Part shown: positions 56,852 to 64,000 of the stretch, piece by piece | Numbering within the stretch: the stretch's first letter is position 1 | Layout: the number at the start of each line of letters is the position of its first letter | NCBI RefSeq assembly: GCF_001425945.1 | Contig: NZ_LMEB01000009.1 | Coordinates: forward strand, 124,001-188,000 | From: Brevundimonas sp. Root1279 | GTDB taxonomy: Bacteria > Pseudomonadota > Alphaproteobacteria > Caulobacterales > Caulobacteraceae | Direction of reading: 5' to 3' | DNA: 64,000 nt | Made by a program: the position numbers and the translations under genes | Notes under the pieces: model-generated | Database searches by the model: none | The model's input: the letters and a program-made list of their open reading frames with translations, nothing else | Told to the model about the DNA's origin: nothing

Positions 56852-57221
56852 TCGCCTTCTCCTTCCGCTTCCGGCTCGCTTCGGCCTTTGCCCTCAGGAA
56901 GGACGTCAGGCCGCCGCCTTGGGGCTGTGGATTGGGATCGACCAGACCGAGGGACACCGCTCGAACCCGATCGTCGATCCGTCGGATGAGAGCCTTCTCC
57001 CAGGCGGTCAGCCCTGAGAACGTGCCGGCGTCGAAGGCCTCGATCTCGACATAGGTGATCGGGGCGACGACCTGGGCCGGCTGGCGGGTGCCGGCCAGCC
57101 TGCCGAAGCAGGCCCAGACGTGCGCCAGAGCCTCGGGGAAGGGGGGGAGCGGTTCGATCTCGCCCTGAACCGCTCCCGCGTAGGTGATCAGGTCTTGGGC
57201 GAGACCTTCAGCCAGTTTCCC
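56844..57221 (-). CDS. -1 frameshift extension of the tail assembly chaperone (GT-like)
   Basis: An open frame of 123 codons with no usable start runs from the slippery site to TGA at 56844-56846. It is entered from the 57610 gene by a -1 shift at GGGAAAC (57221-57215; codons G GGA AAC in the 0 frame), giving a 255-residue fusion: 132 residues of chaperone plus 123. The extension is helical and charged (GRLAGTRQPAQVVAPI, FSGLTAWEKALIRRIDDRVR, LRAKAEASRKRKEK). It matches gpG/gpGT layout in lambda. Confidence 0.88.
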   Translation of the reverse strand, partial: GKLAEGLAQDLITYAGAVQGEIEPLPPFPEALAHVWACFGRLAGTRQPAQVVAPITYVEIEAFDAGTFSGLTAWEKALIRRIDDRVRAVSLGLVDPNPQPQGGGLTSFLRAKAEASRKRKEKANG

Positions 57222-57610
57222 CGGTCAGCCACGAACCTCCCGGCCTGTTCACGGAACAGAGGCACTTCACGGAACAGTTGGGCCGCGTGTTCGTCGTCGC
57301 AGGGCCAGGTCTCGCCGTCGAAAGCGATGCCGGTCCAGCCCTTGCCCGATAGCGTCACCGCCTTGGCCAGAACCTCGATTTCGTTCGCCCGCGCCGACGC
57401 CGCCGAGACGCCGCCTCCGGGGACACGCTGCTTCAGATAGCGGTCCGTCTGACGGTTCATGATCTTCGTCAGATCGTCGCTATCGGGACCCAGCATCCAG
57501 ACGCCGACGGCCTCGCCCTCGTCGGTGTGCAGCGGCATGCCGTCGGGCCCGGCGAAATGGCAGAAGGCGGGGTCATTGGAGTTGACGGCCTTGAGTGCGG
57601 AAAGGTCCAT
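57188..57610 (-). CDS. Tail assembly chaperone (gpG-like)
   Basis: 140 residues. MDLSALKAVNSNDPAFCHFA, MNRQTDRYLKQRVPGGG and EIEVLAKAVTLSGKGWTGIAFDG make this a typical tail chaperone that helps tape measure and tube proteins polymerise. Between tail tube and tape measure genes. A fraction of ribosomes should shift at GGGAAAC near its end to make the longer GT-like form. Confidence 0.82.
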   Translation of the reverse strand: MDLSALKAVNSNDPAFCHFAGPDGMPLHTDEGEAVGVWMLGPDSDDLTKIMNRQTDRYLKQRVPGGGVSAASARANEIEVLAKAVTLSGKGWTGIAFDGETWPCDDEHAAQLFREVPLFREQAGRFVADRGNWLKVSPKT

Positions 57611-57686
57611 GATGATGTCCTGAAAAGGACGCCGGGTGCGACCGCGGCGTTAGAGTTGAGGAGGGAGTTGGGAGGGCTGGGGGCTC

Positions 57687-58157
57687 TTACGGCCCTGGCT
57701 CAGCGGGGACCTCGTGCACGTCGTCCAGCAGGATCGAGAACGACCGCTTGTTGACGGCGTTGGACTGGCCGACGTTGACCTTGTTCGTGTTGACCAGGCC
57801 GATCAGGTAGAAGGTGGAGGGGGTGCCGTCCTCGTCCGGCTCGTCCGCCGCAGTGATCTTGAAGGCGTACTTCAGCTTGGAGGCCTCGGCCGCGATCATG
57901 GCCTCCTGGCCGGCATCGCCCGGCACGTTGGCGAAGGTGACGACGATGTCGCCCGCGTCACGGGCGCCCTTGCGCTTGATCACCTTCCCGTCGAGGCCGG
58001 TGAAGGTGATGGTCGCGGCCGAGGGGCCGAACTCGGGGATGGTCTCGACCTTGGCGATGTCCACATAGGGCGTCAGGGCGGTGATGGTCGAAGCGTCGTC
58101 GGACGCGGTGGAGGGACCGATTGCGATCGTGGTTCCGATCCCGTCGGAGATGGCCAT
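57687..58157 (-). CDS. Tail tube protein
   Basis: 156 residues. IGTTIAIGPSTASDDASTITAL, VETIPEFGPSAATITFTGLDGKVIK, DIVVTFANVPGDAGQEAMIAAE and VNVGQSNAVNKRSFSILLDDVHEV show the lambda gpV-like beta-barrel that stacks to make the non-contractile tube. Confidence 0.85.
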   Translation of the reverse strand: MAISDGIGTTIAIGPSTASDDASTITALTPYVDIAKVETIPEFGPSAATITFTGLDGKVIKRKGARDAGDIVVTFANVPGDAGQEAMIAAEASKLKYAFKITAADEPDEDGTPSTFYLIGLVNTNKVNVGQSNAVNKRSFSILLDDVHEVPAEPGP

Positions 58158-58220
58158 GGGAGGCTCCTTCAGTTGTGACGAAGCCGGCGCCCAGCTCGGC
58201 TTAGGGCGATCCGTGGGCGG

Positions 58221-58619
58221 TCAGGCCGTCCAGGGGATGGTGACGGGGACGCGGGTGGAGGCGTCCTCGAGGATGGGGGAGGAGGCGTAGGGCTGGCCGG
58301 AGACCTTCACGCCGTCTCCGAGGTTCAGGCCCTTGGGGAAGTGCGCCATGACTTGGGCGGCGACCTCCATGGCCTTCACGATGCCCTTGCCCTCGGGCCA
58401 GACGACGGAGACCTGCAGGAGGCCCTGGTCGTGGCGGCCTTCGCTGAGGCCTTCCCAGGCCGGGCGGTTGTAGAAGATCGAGACGTCCAAGTACTTGCCC
58501 GAGGCCGGCGGGGTGAACGGCACGTCCGGGTAGGAGACCAGCAGGGCCGGGGCCGGGGTCGTCACCAGGTTGGCGACGTGAGCGAGCAGGGCCGTGGCGA
58601 TGTCTGCCGGATCAGCCAT
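58221..58619 (-). CDS. Tail terminator-like protein
   Basis: 132 residues. ADIATALLAHVANLV, KYLDVSIFYNRPAWEGLSEGRHDQGLLQVSVVWPEG and MEVAAQVMAHFPKG match the DUF4128/tail-terminator family, which caps the tube at the head end. Position upstream of the tube gene agrees. Confidence 0.78.
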   Translation of the reverse strand: MADPADIATALLAHVANLVTTPAPALLVSYPDVPFTPPASGKYLDVSIFYNRPAWEGLSEGRHDQGLLQVSVVWPEGKGIVKAMEVAAQVMAHFPKGLNLGDGVKVSGQPYASSPILEDASTRVPVTIPWTA

Positions 58620-58622
58620 TCG

Positions 58623-59063
58623 TTACCCTCCGGCGCGGGCTTGGGCCTCGGCGCAGACTTCGTTGACGATGCGGGGCCACTGCTGGGCCGCGAGAGCCAC
58701 CCATCGGTCCCCGGGCTGGCCGTTCGCCCCGTATTCGCGGAACCGGGCGTAGTTGGCCGTGTAGACGATCGAGATCGGGTCGGTGATCTCGGCGTTGGCG
58801 ATGACCAGGCTGATCTGCGCGGGGCTGTAGGAGAACGCGCCGTCACCGTCGGGCTTGGTGGTCTGGACGGGGAGTGCGCCTGTCGTGGCGACCAAGGAGG
58901 CCCGCAGGAAGCCGGTGTCGACCCGAAGGTTTCCGCCGGCTCCGCGAGGCGTCTGCATGACCGCCACGACCTGCTGCGCGCTCTCCCGATAGACGAACTC
59001 GGTTCTGGTCTTGGTCTCGCGGACCCAACTGCTGACCTGAGCGCCGAAGGAGCCTTGGGCCAT
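58623..59063 (-). CDS. HK97 gp10-like neck/tail completion protein
   Basis: 146 residues. VREETKTRTEFVYRESAQQVV-like helix (written VRETKTRTEF), PRGAGGNLRVDTGFLRASLVA, YTANYARFREYGANGQPGDRWVALAAQQWPRIVNEV match neck proteins of the gp10 family. Starts at the stop of the 78-residue gene. Confidence 0.78.
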   Translation of the reverse strand: MAQGSFGAQVSSWVRETKTRTEFVYRESAQQVVAVMQTPRGAGGNLRVDTGFLRASLVATTGALPVQTTKPDGDGAFSYSPAQISLVIANAEITDPISIVYTANYARFREYGANGQPGDRWVALAAQQWPRIVNEVCAEAQARAGG

Positions 59064-59299
59064 CAGGGACGTCGGATTTCGAAGTCGCCCTCGACCCGTT
59101 CCGTCGCAGCTTCGTCGGGCCGATCAGGGTCACTGAAGATGAGTCCGCGCTCATTCAGGCGATAGCGGATCAGCCAGCCCTCAACGGTGTTGACCTCGAT
59201 CACCCGCGAGACCTCGCCCCCGGTCGCCCTGTCGATGACCTTCAGGCCCTGCCAGTCACTCGGCGGGCCGTCGACCTTCGCGTAGGTCAGCGGTTCCAT
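59063..59299 (-). CDS. Small phage protein in the neck cluster
   Basis: 78 residues from ATG at 59299. MEPLTYAKVDGPPSDWQGLK then RATGGEVSRVIEVNTVEGW, beta-rich and acidic. Similar 80-residue proteins often sit beside gp7-like genes; role unknown. Confidence 0.62.
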   Translation of the reverse strand: MEPLTYAKVDGPPSDWQGLKVIDRATGGEVSRVIEVNTVEGWLIRYRLNERGLIFSDPDRPDEAATERVEGDFEIRRP

Positions 59300-59303
59300 C
59301 TGA

Positions 59304-60344
59304 TCACCTGATGTTGGCGAGGAAGTCGATCCGGGCCTCAACGATGCAGCGGCAGCCGATGACCTCTGAGGCGGGGGCGCCGAGCAGCGTGTCGCCCGGA
59401 TAGCGGAGCATGGCGCCGGAGGGGCTGCGGAAAGCTTCGTTGAGCCCGACCGTGTCGGCGTTCAGGCCCATGTGGGTGTGGCGGACGCGGAGGTCGCCGG
59501 CCGAGCGCCAGACGCGGCGGACGGAGGTCTCCGGGATCTTGCCCGATGCGACGGCCTGGCGAAGGGCCTCGTAGGCGGCAGCGTTCAGGGACGTCAGGGC
59601 CTCAGTCCGGCCGATGGTGTCGCCCCGGAGCTTCAGGAGCCGGCGCTCGTAGGCGGTGATGGCCTTTGCCAAGGTCTCGGCGGGGACGGGCTTCTCGACC
59701 TCGATCGCGGCCCTCACGGCCTTGTCGAAGCGCTTATCCCGGCGGGTGCGGGTCAGGTAGTGGCGGAGGCTGGCCGGGTCGCCCGAGGCCAGTTCGTCCT
59801 TGGCCGACCGGACGTAGCTCTCTTGGACCTGCGTCAGGCCGAGGATGCCGCCTTCGCGCTTGCCGGTGGCCCGGTTGATGCGCCCGACGACGTCCAGGGC
59901 GGCGGTGCGCGGGTTAACGCCCCGCTCCATGTTCTCCCGCAGCGAGGTCCGGACGGCTGCCCGTTGGTCGTCGGTGATGCGGCGGATCAGGGTCGAGGAG
60001 TGGCTCTGCAGCCAGCGTTCGGCGTCGGGGTTCCGACCGTCGAAGCGGACCGACATGGCCGTGCCGTCTGGGCCGCGCTTCGGGAGGACGTCTGCGCCGG
60101 CCTTGCCGCCCGCTTGGTAGCTCTCCCGGATCTTGTCGAGCATCTCGTTGAAGGCGGCAGGGTCGATGTCGACCGCCTCAAGGGCCGCTTCAACGTCACC
60201 GGCAGCGTAGGCCGCCATGATCTGCTGGACCCGGGCCGCATTCCTGAGGTCGTCCAGTGCGCGGAAGAAGGCCTGAGCGACCTCTTGGCCATAGCGCTCC
60301 TGCAGGTCGATGAAGACCTGTTGTTGCGCCCGGGTTCTGGCCAT
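59304..60344 (-). CDS. Head morphogenesis protein (SPP1 gp7/Mu gpF-like)
   Basis: 346 residues. The C-terminal minor-head domain is well marked: VRRVWRSAGDLRVRHTHMGLNADTVGLNEAF, then GAMLRYPGDTLLGAPASEVIGCRCIVEARI with the conserved CRC. The N-terminal two thirds are helical. In SPP1 gp7 binds the portal and helps DNA entry. It normally lies next to the portal gene; here it lies downstream of the capsid gene among head-completion genes. Confidence 0.87.
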   Translation of the reverse strand: MARTRAQQQVFIDLQERYGQEVAQAFFRALDDLRNAARVQQIMAAYAAGDVEAALEAVDIDPAAFNEMLDKIRESYQAGGKAGADVLPKRGPDGTAMSVRFDGRNPDAERWLQSHSSTLIRRITDDQRAAVRTSLRENMERGVNPRTAALDVVGRINRATGKREGGILGLTQVQESYVRSAKDELASGDPASLRHYLTRTRRDKRFDKAVRAAIEVEKPVPAETLAKAITAYERRLLKLRGDTIGRTEALTSLNAAAYEALRQAVASGKIPETSVRRVWRSAGDLRVRHTHMGLNADTVGLNEAFRSPSGAMLRYPGDTLLGAPASEVIGCRCIVEARIDFLANIR

Positions 60345-60349
60345 GGGGT

Positions 60350-60568
60350 CTAGGTCTTGAGGACGGCCCGGACGTGCGTTGCCGCCGCCGTGGTGTGGTC
60401 GAGGAAGGCGTCCAGCACGGAGTGAGCCTCGCTACGCATGGTCTCGATCTCCTCCGGCGACGCCCCGCGGATCACCGCTGCCTGCATCATATGGCCGCGC
60501 GAGATCAGGTCCATGATCGCTCCGGTGGCGAGCTTGGAAGCGTCCTTGTGCTCGTCGGAGATGATCAA
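60350..60568 (-). CDS. Small helical phage protein
   Basis: 72 residues, all helical: ISDEHKDASKLATGAIMDLISRGH, EEIETMRSEAHSVLDAFLDHTTAAATHVRAVLKT. It lies between head-completion genes. Unknown role. Confidence 0.62.
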   Translation of the reverse strand: MIISDEHKDASKLATGAIMDLISRGHMMQAAVIRGASPEEIETMRSEAHSVLDAFLDHTTAAATHVRAVLKT

Positions 60569-60571
60569 GGG

Positions 60572-60976
60572 TTACCTTCGGCAGTGGAGCGTGAAAAGGA
60601 GCGTCGTCTCTGCCGGACGCAGGGTGTCGACGCCGACAATGTTCCACGGAGTGCCGCTCGCTTCAACCAGGAGGTCTGAGGTGGTCGGCGCGGTGTTGGT
60701 GTCGGGGTCCAACGGCTCCTGCCCAGGCTCGACCGTGAAGGAGCCGGGAGCCATGAGGACCTTCTTGTCGCTGGCCCGGACGCGCGTCCCGTCGATCTCG
60801 TTGGACCGGTAGCCGACCATGACGAAGCGGGCGGGGATGTCTTGGGGTTGGCCGTCGTCGGGGTCGTACGCCGTGCCGGTCTTCGGGCCCTCGCGACGGA
60901 TCGCCCCGTCCTGCCCGAACTTCTCGATCAGCCGGTTCGCCGTGGCGACGGAGGCGGCGTAGTTGAAGGTGCTCAT
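60572..60976 (-). CDS. Head-tail connector-like protein
   Basis: 134 residues. SVATANRLIEKFGQDGAIRR, PARFVMVGYRSNEIDGTRVRASDKKVLMAPG and DLLVEASGTPWNIVGVDTLRPAETTLLFTLHCRR fit head-closure proteins of siphoviruses (stopper type). The start overlaps the stop of the DnaT-like gene by 4 bases. Confidence 0.75.
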   Translation of the reverse strand: MSTFNYAASVATANRLIEKFGQDGAIRREGPKTGTAYDPDDGQPQDIPARFVMVGYRSNEIDGTRVRASDKKVLMAPGSFTVEPGQEPLDPDTNTAPTTSDLLVEASGTPWNIVGVDTLRPAETTLLFTLHCRR

Positions 60977-61461
60977 CCGATGGCCCAGAGGCCGAGACCG
61001 CCCATGGTCTCGACGATCAGGAAGGGAGCGAGCAGACCCTCGACGGGCGACAGGACGACGGTGGCGTCCTTCACGGCGTCGCCCGAGCCTGCGAAATACT
61101 CGACCTCGAGCACGTCCACCTTCTCACGCTTCACGGCTGCTGCTTGGGTCGTGGCGACCGCTAGCGAGCCCGGGTTGTCGGCCTCGTGCAGGGCGGCGAC
61201 GTAGCTGGACTTGATGACCTGGTCAGGAACGACGTCATCTGGGATGGCCGAGCCGTAGTAGGTGGCGCCGGTGCGCGGCCAGGCCCGCTCCTGGGCGAAA
61301 CCGCCGGTCGGAACGCCGGTGAACAGCGCCCCGTATTCCCCGTCGATGTAGCCGGCCCCGCGCTGGCGAAGCACGGCGGGCTCGGGAGCGCCATCAGGCA
61401 GGGTGTAGCCGTTCTCGGTCAGCCACGCCTCAAAGCCCGCGTCGTCCCCGTAGCCCGCCAT
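60973..61461 (-). CDS. DnaT-like domain head-completion protein
   Basis: 162 residues. GYGDDAGFEAWLTENGYTLPDG, RQRGAGYIDGEYGALFTG, AQERAWPRTGATYYG and IPDDVVPDQVIKSSYVAA match the phage 'DnaT-like ssDNA-binding' family. The name is inherited; in this place it behaves as a head-tail adaptor. Confidence 0.8.
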   Translation of the reverse strand: MAGYGDDAGFEAWLTENGYTLPDGAPEPAVLRQRGAGYIDGEYGALFTGVPTGGFAQERAWPRTGATYYGSAIPDDVVPDQVIKSSYVAALHEADNPGSLAVATTQAAAVKREKVDVLEVEYFAGSGDAVKDATVVLSPVEGLLAPFLIVETMGGLGLWAIG

Positions 61462-61464
61462 GGA

Positions 61465-61815
61465 TCAGGCCTTCTTCTGGTCGGCCACGAACGCGGCCTT
61501 GTCCTCGTCCGACAGGCCGTTGAAGGCGTCGGCGTCGGCCTTGGACAGGTCGCTCAGCAGGACTTCTTCGCCCTGAGTGATGCGGAACTTGCCGCCGCCG
61601 TGGTGCTCGGCCTTCAGGGTGGTGTCCGCCGTCTTGGCCTTGGCCGGGTTCGTGACGGCCGTCTTGGCGTCCTTCGGCGGCGGCATCTTGCCCGAGACGA
61701 CCTCGTAGCGGCCTTCCCAGCCCTTCGGTTCGGTCGTGACGTCGACCTCAGTGCCGACTTCGATTTCCTTGCCGGCGCCATCGAAGATGCCCGGGTGCGA
61801 GATTCTGATGCGCAT
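61465..61815 (-). CDS. Small phage head-region protein
   Basis: 116 residues. RISHPGIFDGAGKEIEVGTEV and KGWEGRYEVVSGK, a short beta domain, a basic Ala/Lys/Thr linker, then GGGKFRITQGEEVLLSDLSKADADAFNGLSDEDKAAF, a second small domain. Found between capsid and completion genes; function unknown. Confidence 0.68.
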   Translation of the reverse strand: MRIRISHPGIFDGAGKEIEVGTEVDVTTEPKGWEGRYEVVSGKMPPPKDAKTAVTNPAKAKTADTTLKAEHHGGGKFRITQGEEVLLSDLSKADADAFNGLSDEDKAAFVADQKKA

Positions 61816-61871
61816 CGCGCTTCCTTCCGTGAAAGGGGAAGGGCCCCGACCGAAGCCGAGGCCCCGCCGGG

Positions 61872-62945
61872 TTAGTCGACGTCGGTCGAGTAGAAGACGC
61901 CCGACTTGTTGTTGTAGTCGGCCCGGATTTCGATGCCGAGCGCGCCCATCACCAGGAACTGGTAGTTGTCCGTGGGGTTGGGGCGGGCCATCGCGGTCGT
62001 GTTGACCGCCATGCCGACCAGCGGACGGATGAACTCAGCCTTGGGCACGAACCCGAAGAACTGGTTGCCCGTCAGCTTGAAGGTCCGGACGATCTTGTTG
62101 ATCCGGGGGTTCTTCAGCAGTTGGTCGAGGAGCGAGCCGTCCTTGTAGCCCGCCGCCGAGGAGTAGGAGCGGTCGAGATTCCGGGCGATCTCCGGCGACA
62201 CGTAGATGTTCACCGGCCCGGTGATCAGGTTGGCGTCGAGCATGGCGCCGAGGGTCTGGGTGAAGAAGGTGTCGATCGCGTCGGCCGTGGTGGCCGAAGC
62301 CGTCAGGTCGATGTTCGCGCCGCCGACGGCCGAGCCCAGGTTGATGGCCTTGGACAGGGTCGAGGTGCGGATACCCTTCGCGCCGTAGCCCTGGAAGGTG
62401 ATCGTGGCGTCACCGTCGAGGACGAAGGCCGCCTGGTCACGCTTCAGCTTGTCGACGGCGGCTTCCTGATCGTCGGCCAGGGCGTCGAAGTTCTCCGACT
62501 GCAGGGTGTTCCACTCCCGCCATTCGCGACCGTAGCCGGCCGAGAAGATCGGGACCGGAGCGCCGCGGTAGTCGTAGACCACCTTGTCCATCGGAACCGC
62601 GACCTGGCCGGTCATCGAGCGGATGACAGGGTTGGCGGAGTCCGAGGCAACGCGGCTCAGGTGCACGAGCTTGCCGATGTGCACCGGCTTTGCCAGCGCC
62701 ATCAGGTCGTTCATGTACACCTCGCCGCCGTCGTCACGCAGGACGGTGCGGGTGATGGTGTCCAGGTCCAGCCAGGCGTCGCGCGGCAGGACGGCCGAGG
62801 CGTTGGCGATGCCGTTCAGCTCTCCGTAGAGGTTGGCGTGAACGTCTTCGCTGCGGTGGAAGTGCTCGCGGGCCATCGACACCTCGCCCCACCATTGCTG
62901 GTGCGGGCGGGAGTTGGCGACGAGCTGTTCGTCGAAATAGCGCAT
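61872..62945 (-). CDS. Major capsid protein
   Basis: 357 residues. MRYFDEQLVANSRPHQQWWG; NASAVLPRDAWLDLDTITRTVL; WREWNTLQSENFDALADDQEAAVDKLKR; NPTDNYQFLVMGALGIEIRADY. An HK97-fold capsid without a long N-terminal delta domain, which fits the use of a separate scaffold upstream. Followed by head-completion genes. Confidence 0.85.
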   Translation of the reverse strand: MRYFDEQLVANSRPHQQWWGEVSMAREHFHRSEDVHANLYGELNGIANASAVLPRDAWLDLDTITRTVLRDDGGEVYMNDLMALAKPVHIGKLVHLSRVASDSANPVIRSMTGQVAVPMDKVVYDYRGAPVPIFSAGYGREWREWNTLQSENFDALADDQEAAVDKLKRDQAAFVLDGDATITFQGYGAKGIRTSTLSKAINLGSAVGGANIDLTASATTADAIDTFFTQTLGAMLDANLITGPVNIYVSPEIARNLDRSYSSAAGYKDGSLLDQLLKNPRINKIVRTFKLTGNQFFGFVPKAEFIRPLVGMAVNTTAMARPNPTDNYQFLVMGALGIEIRADYNNKSGVFYSTDVD

Positions 62946-62958
62946 CGTTGGTGCTCCC

Positions 62959-63420
62959 TTACGAGGCCGCGGTCAGCTGGCCGTTCGTGGCGGCACGGAA
63001 CCGCACGAGCTGATCAGCGCCCGAAGTGTTGTTGTAGATTTCCTCGGCGTACCCGATGACCAGGTCCGACAGGGCGGCGATGGCGAGGGTGCCGTTGGCG
63101 CCCGGCGTCAGGGCGGTGCCCACGGCCGAGATGTTGACGCCGGTGGCGACGCGGCCGTTGAAGAACTGCTCATCGAGCAGCTCCATCCCGATCACCACGT
63201 CGCCCGAGGCGTAGGCGTCTTCGACACCCTTGCCGGCGAGGTAGTTGTCCTGGGCGATCCAGACCTTGCCGACGGTCGTGGCCGCGGCGCGGGTGAAGTT
63301 GCCCGAGGAGAGGACGATCAGGTTGCCGGGCTTGATGTTGCCGTCGGCGGCCGGAGCCTCGCGAACCTGCGGGGTGACCTCGGTCACCGGGCCGGCGTAG
63401 ATCTTGTTGGCGCGGGCCAT
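62959..63420 (-). CDS. Head decoration protein
   Basis: 153 residues, Ala/Gly/Thr-rich beta protein: PGNLIVLSSGNFTRAAATTVGKVWIAQDNYLAGKG-type text (in two parts: KPGNLIVLSSGNFTR and GKVWIAQDNYLAGKG), DVVIGMELLDEQFFNGRVATG. Such proteins sit on the capsid surface. Directly upstream of the capsid gene, as in many siphoviruses. Confidence 0.72.
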   Translation of the reverse strand: MARANKIYAGPVTEVTPQVREAPAADGNIKPGNLIVLSSGNFTRAAATTVGKVWIAQDNYLAGKGVEDAYASGDVVIGMELLDEQFFNGRVATGVNISAVGTALTPGANGTLAIAALSDLVIGYAEEIYNNTSGADQLVRFRAATNGQLTAAS

Positions 63421-63421
63421 C

Positions 63422-63802
63422 TTACTTCACCTCCGCCTTCGGGAGTTGGAACGTGGGCTTGTCGCCGGAGCCCGGCAGCTTGAAGCCGCTGTTGGCGAGG
63501 GGGGCGGCCTTGCCCGGCTCGGTCTTCGGCGCGAGGGCGCGAGCGGCGTTGAGCGTCAGCTCGCCGGCCGTGGCCTTGTCCATCAGGTTGGCGGCAACGA
63601 TCTTCTGGCGAAGGTTCGTCAGCTCGGTTTCGTCCTTGGCCTTCTGCTCGGCCGCGTTGGCGGTCAGCTGGTCGGTCAGCGGCTTCATCTTCGCGTCGAA
63701 GACGTTGCCGATGGCCGTGGCCAGCGCATCGGGCTTCATGCTCTCCGAGAGGGTCTTCACCTCTGCGGACAGCGCATCGAACTGCTCTTTCGAGACAGAC
63801 AT
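63422..63802 (-). CDS. Nested capsid scaffold protein (Nu3-like), in-frame start
   Basis: ATG at 63802 lies six bases after AGGAG, a strong internal ribosome site. The product (MSVSKEQFDALSAEVKTLSE...) is 126 residues, coiled-coil-like then proline-rich, typical of scaffolds. It shares the frame and stop of the longer protein, like lambda C/Nu3. Confidence 0.68.
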   Translation of the reverse strand: MSVSKEQFDALSAEVKTLSESMKPDALATAIGNVFDAKMKPLTDQLTANAAEQKAKDETELTNLRQKIVAANLMDKATAGELTLNAARALAPKTEPGKAAPLANSGFKLPGSGDKPTFQLPKAEVK

Positions 63803-64000
63803 GTCGTTCTCCTGGTTGTTGAGTGAGGTTTCCCGCTCGGTGCCGACGACGGCCTCGATGATCGCGGACTTCAGACGTTCCCAGCGGCCCAGGTTTTCCC
63901 TGCGCGCCAGTGCCTCGACCAAGCGGGTTCCCGCAAAGTCGATCTCTTGGTCGGCCATCTCCGTCAGCGACGAGTTGATGACCGTGATTTCCTGTTCTTC
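63422..64000 (-). CDS. Head protease/scaffold protein, 5' end outside window
   Basis: The frame is open to the window edge, with 192 codons visible. The far C-terminal part (EVKTLSESMKPDALATAIGN, MKPLTDQLTANAAEQKAKDE) is a helical scaffold ending in a Pro/Lys-rich tail (FQLPKAEVK). An internal ATG at 63802 with CAGGAG in front opens a nested 126-residue scaffold protein in the same frame. The upstream part should be the C-terminus of a prohead protease. Confidence 0.7.
   Translation of the reverse strand, partial: EEQEITVINSSLTEMADQEIDFAGTRLVEALARRENLGRWERLKSAIIEAVVGTERETSLNNQENDMSVSKEQFDALSAEVKTLSESMKPDALATAIGNVFDAKMKPLTDQLTANAAEQKAKDETELTNLRQKIVAANLMDKATAGELTLNAARALAPKTEPGKAAPLANSGFKLPGSGDKPTFQLPKAEVK

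Larger units (their letters stand above)
41771..64000. mobile_element. Siphovirus-type prophage, left part (right end outside window)
   Basis: Everything from the end of tRNA-Gln to the window edge is phage-like: head, neck, long non-contractile tail (tube, chaperone with frameshift, tape measure, gpJ-like tip), fibres, holins, endolysin and spanins in one leftward operon, plus a short rightward block with hicAB. Terminase, portal, integrase, repressor and replication genes are not seen and should lie right of 64000. All late structural frames look intact, so the element may still be functional. Confidence 0.9.

Noticed and set aside
58623-60344. Portal protein within the neck cluster
   Set aside because: The only long gene there shows the gp7/gpF minor-head domain, not a portal; the portal should lie right of 64000.
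43656-64000. Gene transfer agent rather than prophage
   Set aside because: Lysis cassette, hicAB, gpJ-like tip with several fibres and placement at a tRNA fit a prophage; the gene order is unlike the RcGTA cluster.

Overview
The window is about 64 kb of high-GC alphaproteobacterial chromosome. A circularly permuted, two-piece tmRNA gene with a Caulobacter-like tag (ANDNFAGEYAVAA), an SspB of the alphaproteobacterial type, a DUF4169 protein, an RHH_4-type ribbon-helix-helix protein and a class II fumarase all point to Caulobacterales. A Brevundimonas-like host is my best guess, made without any database search.

Positions 1-41.5 kb are ordinary chromosome with mixed strands. An autotransporter is cut by the left edge. 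It is followed by an SPFH/ribbon-helix-helix operon behind a perfect 16-bp palindrome, a glycosyltransferase, a histidine phosphatase, parE, an O-antigen ligase-like protein, LtrA, a GH5 glycosidase, a ParE-type toxin-antitoxin pair and a UvrD/PcrA helicase. From 17 to 30 kb come small envelope proteins, SIMPL and YbaY proteins, Coq4, an EamA transporter, fumC, a cyclophilin, a RusA-like nuclease, a C13 peptidase, sspB and ssrA, the last lying between two paralogous small secreted proteins. From 30 to 41.4 kb come a secreted RTX/sugar-dehydrogenase fusion, miaA, an Mrp-type ATPase lacking its usual CxxC loop, an OYE-type oxidoreductase, folA, aqpZ, a thyA-mazG operon, and a divergent ketol-acid reductoisomerase paralogue ending in a strong terminator. 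A tRNA-Pro and a tRNA-Gln follow.

From the 3' end of tRNA-Gln (41,770) to the right edge lies a prophage of siphovirus type, entered at its left end. A short rightward block holds a zinc-ribbon-like ORF, hicA-hicB behind two matching inverted repeats, and a 102-aa ORF. It converges on a long leftward late operon that reads, from 64 kb down to 43.6 kb: head protease/scaffold, decoration, major capsid, head completion, gp7-like protein, neck, tail terminator, tail tube, tail chaperone with a -1 frameshift extension, tape measure, distal tail and gpJ-like tip, fibre proteins, holins, a repeat-rich fibre, adaptor, GH24 endolysin and an overlapping spanin pair. No integrase, repressor, terminase or portal gene is visible; these presumably lie beyond the right edge.

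The signals I consider strongest are these: a GGGAAAC slippery site joining the tail chaperone to an otherwise start-less 123-codon extension; a nested scaffold start inside the head protease frame; a 12-copy 21-residue repeat in a tail fibre; the hicAB operator pair; a CTAG-rich repeat block between convergent genes; and the dispersed sspB/fumC/DUF4169/RHH gene set.
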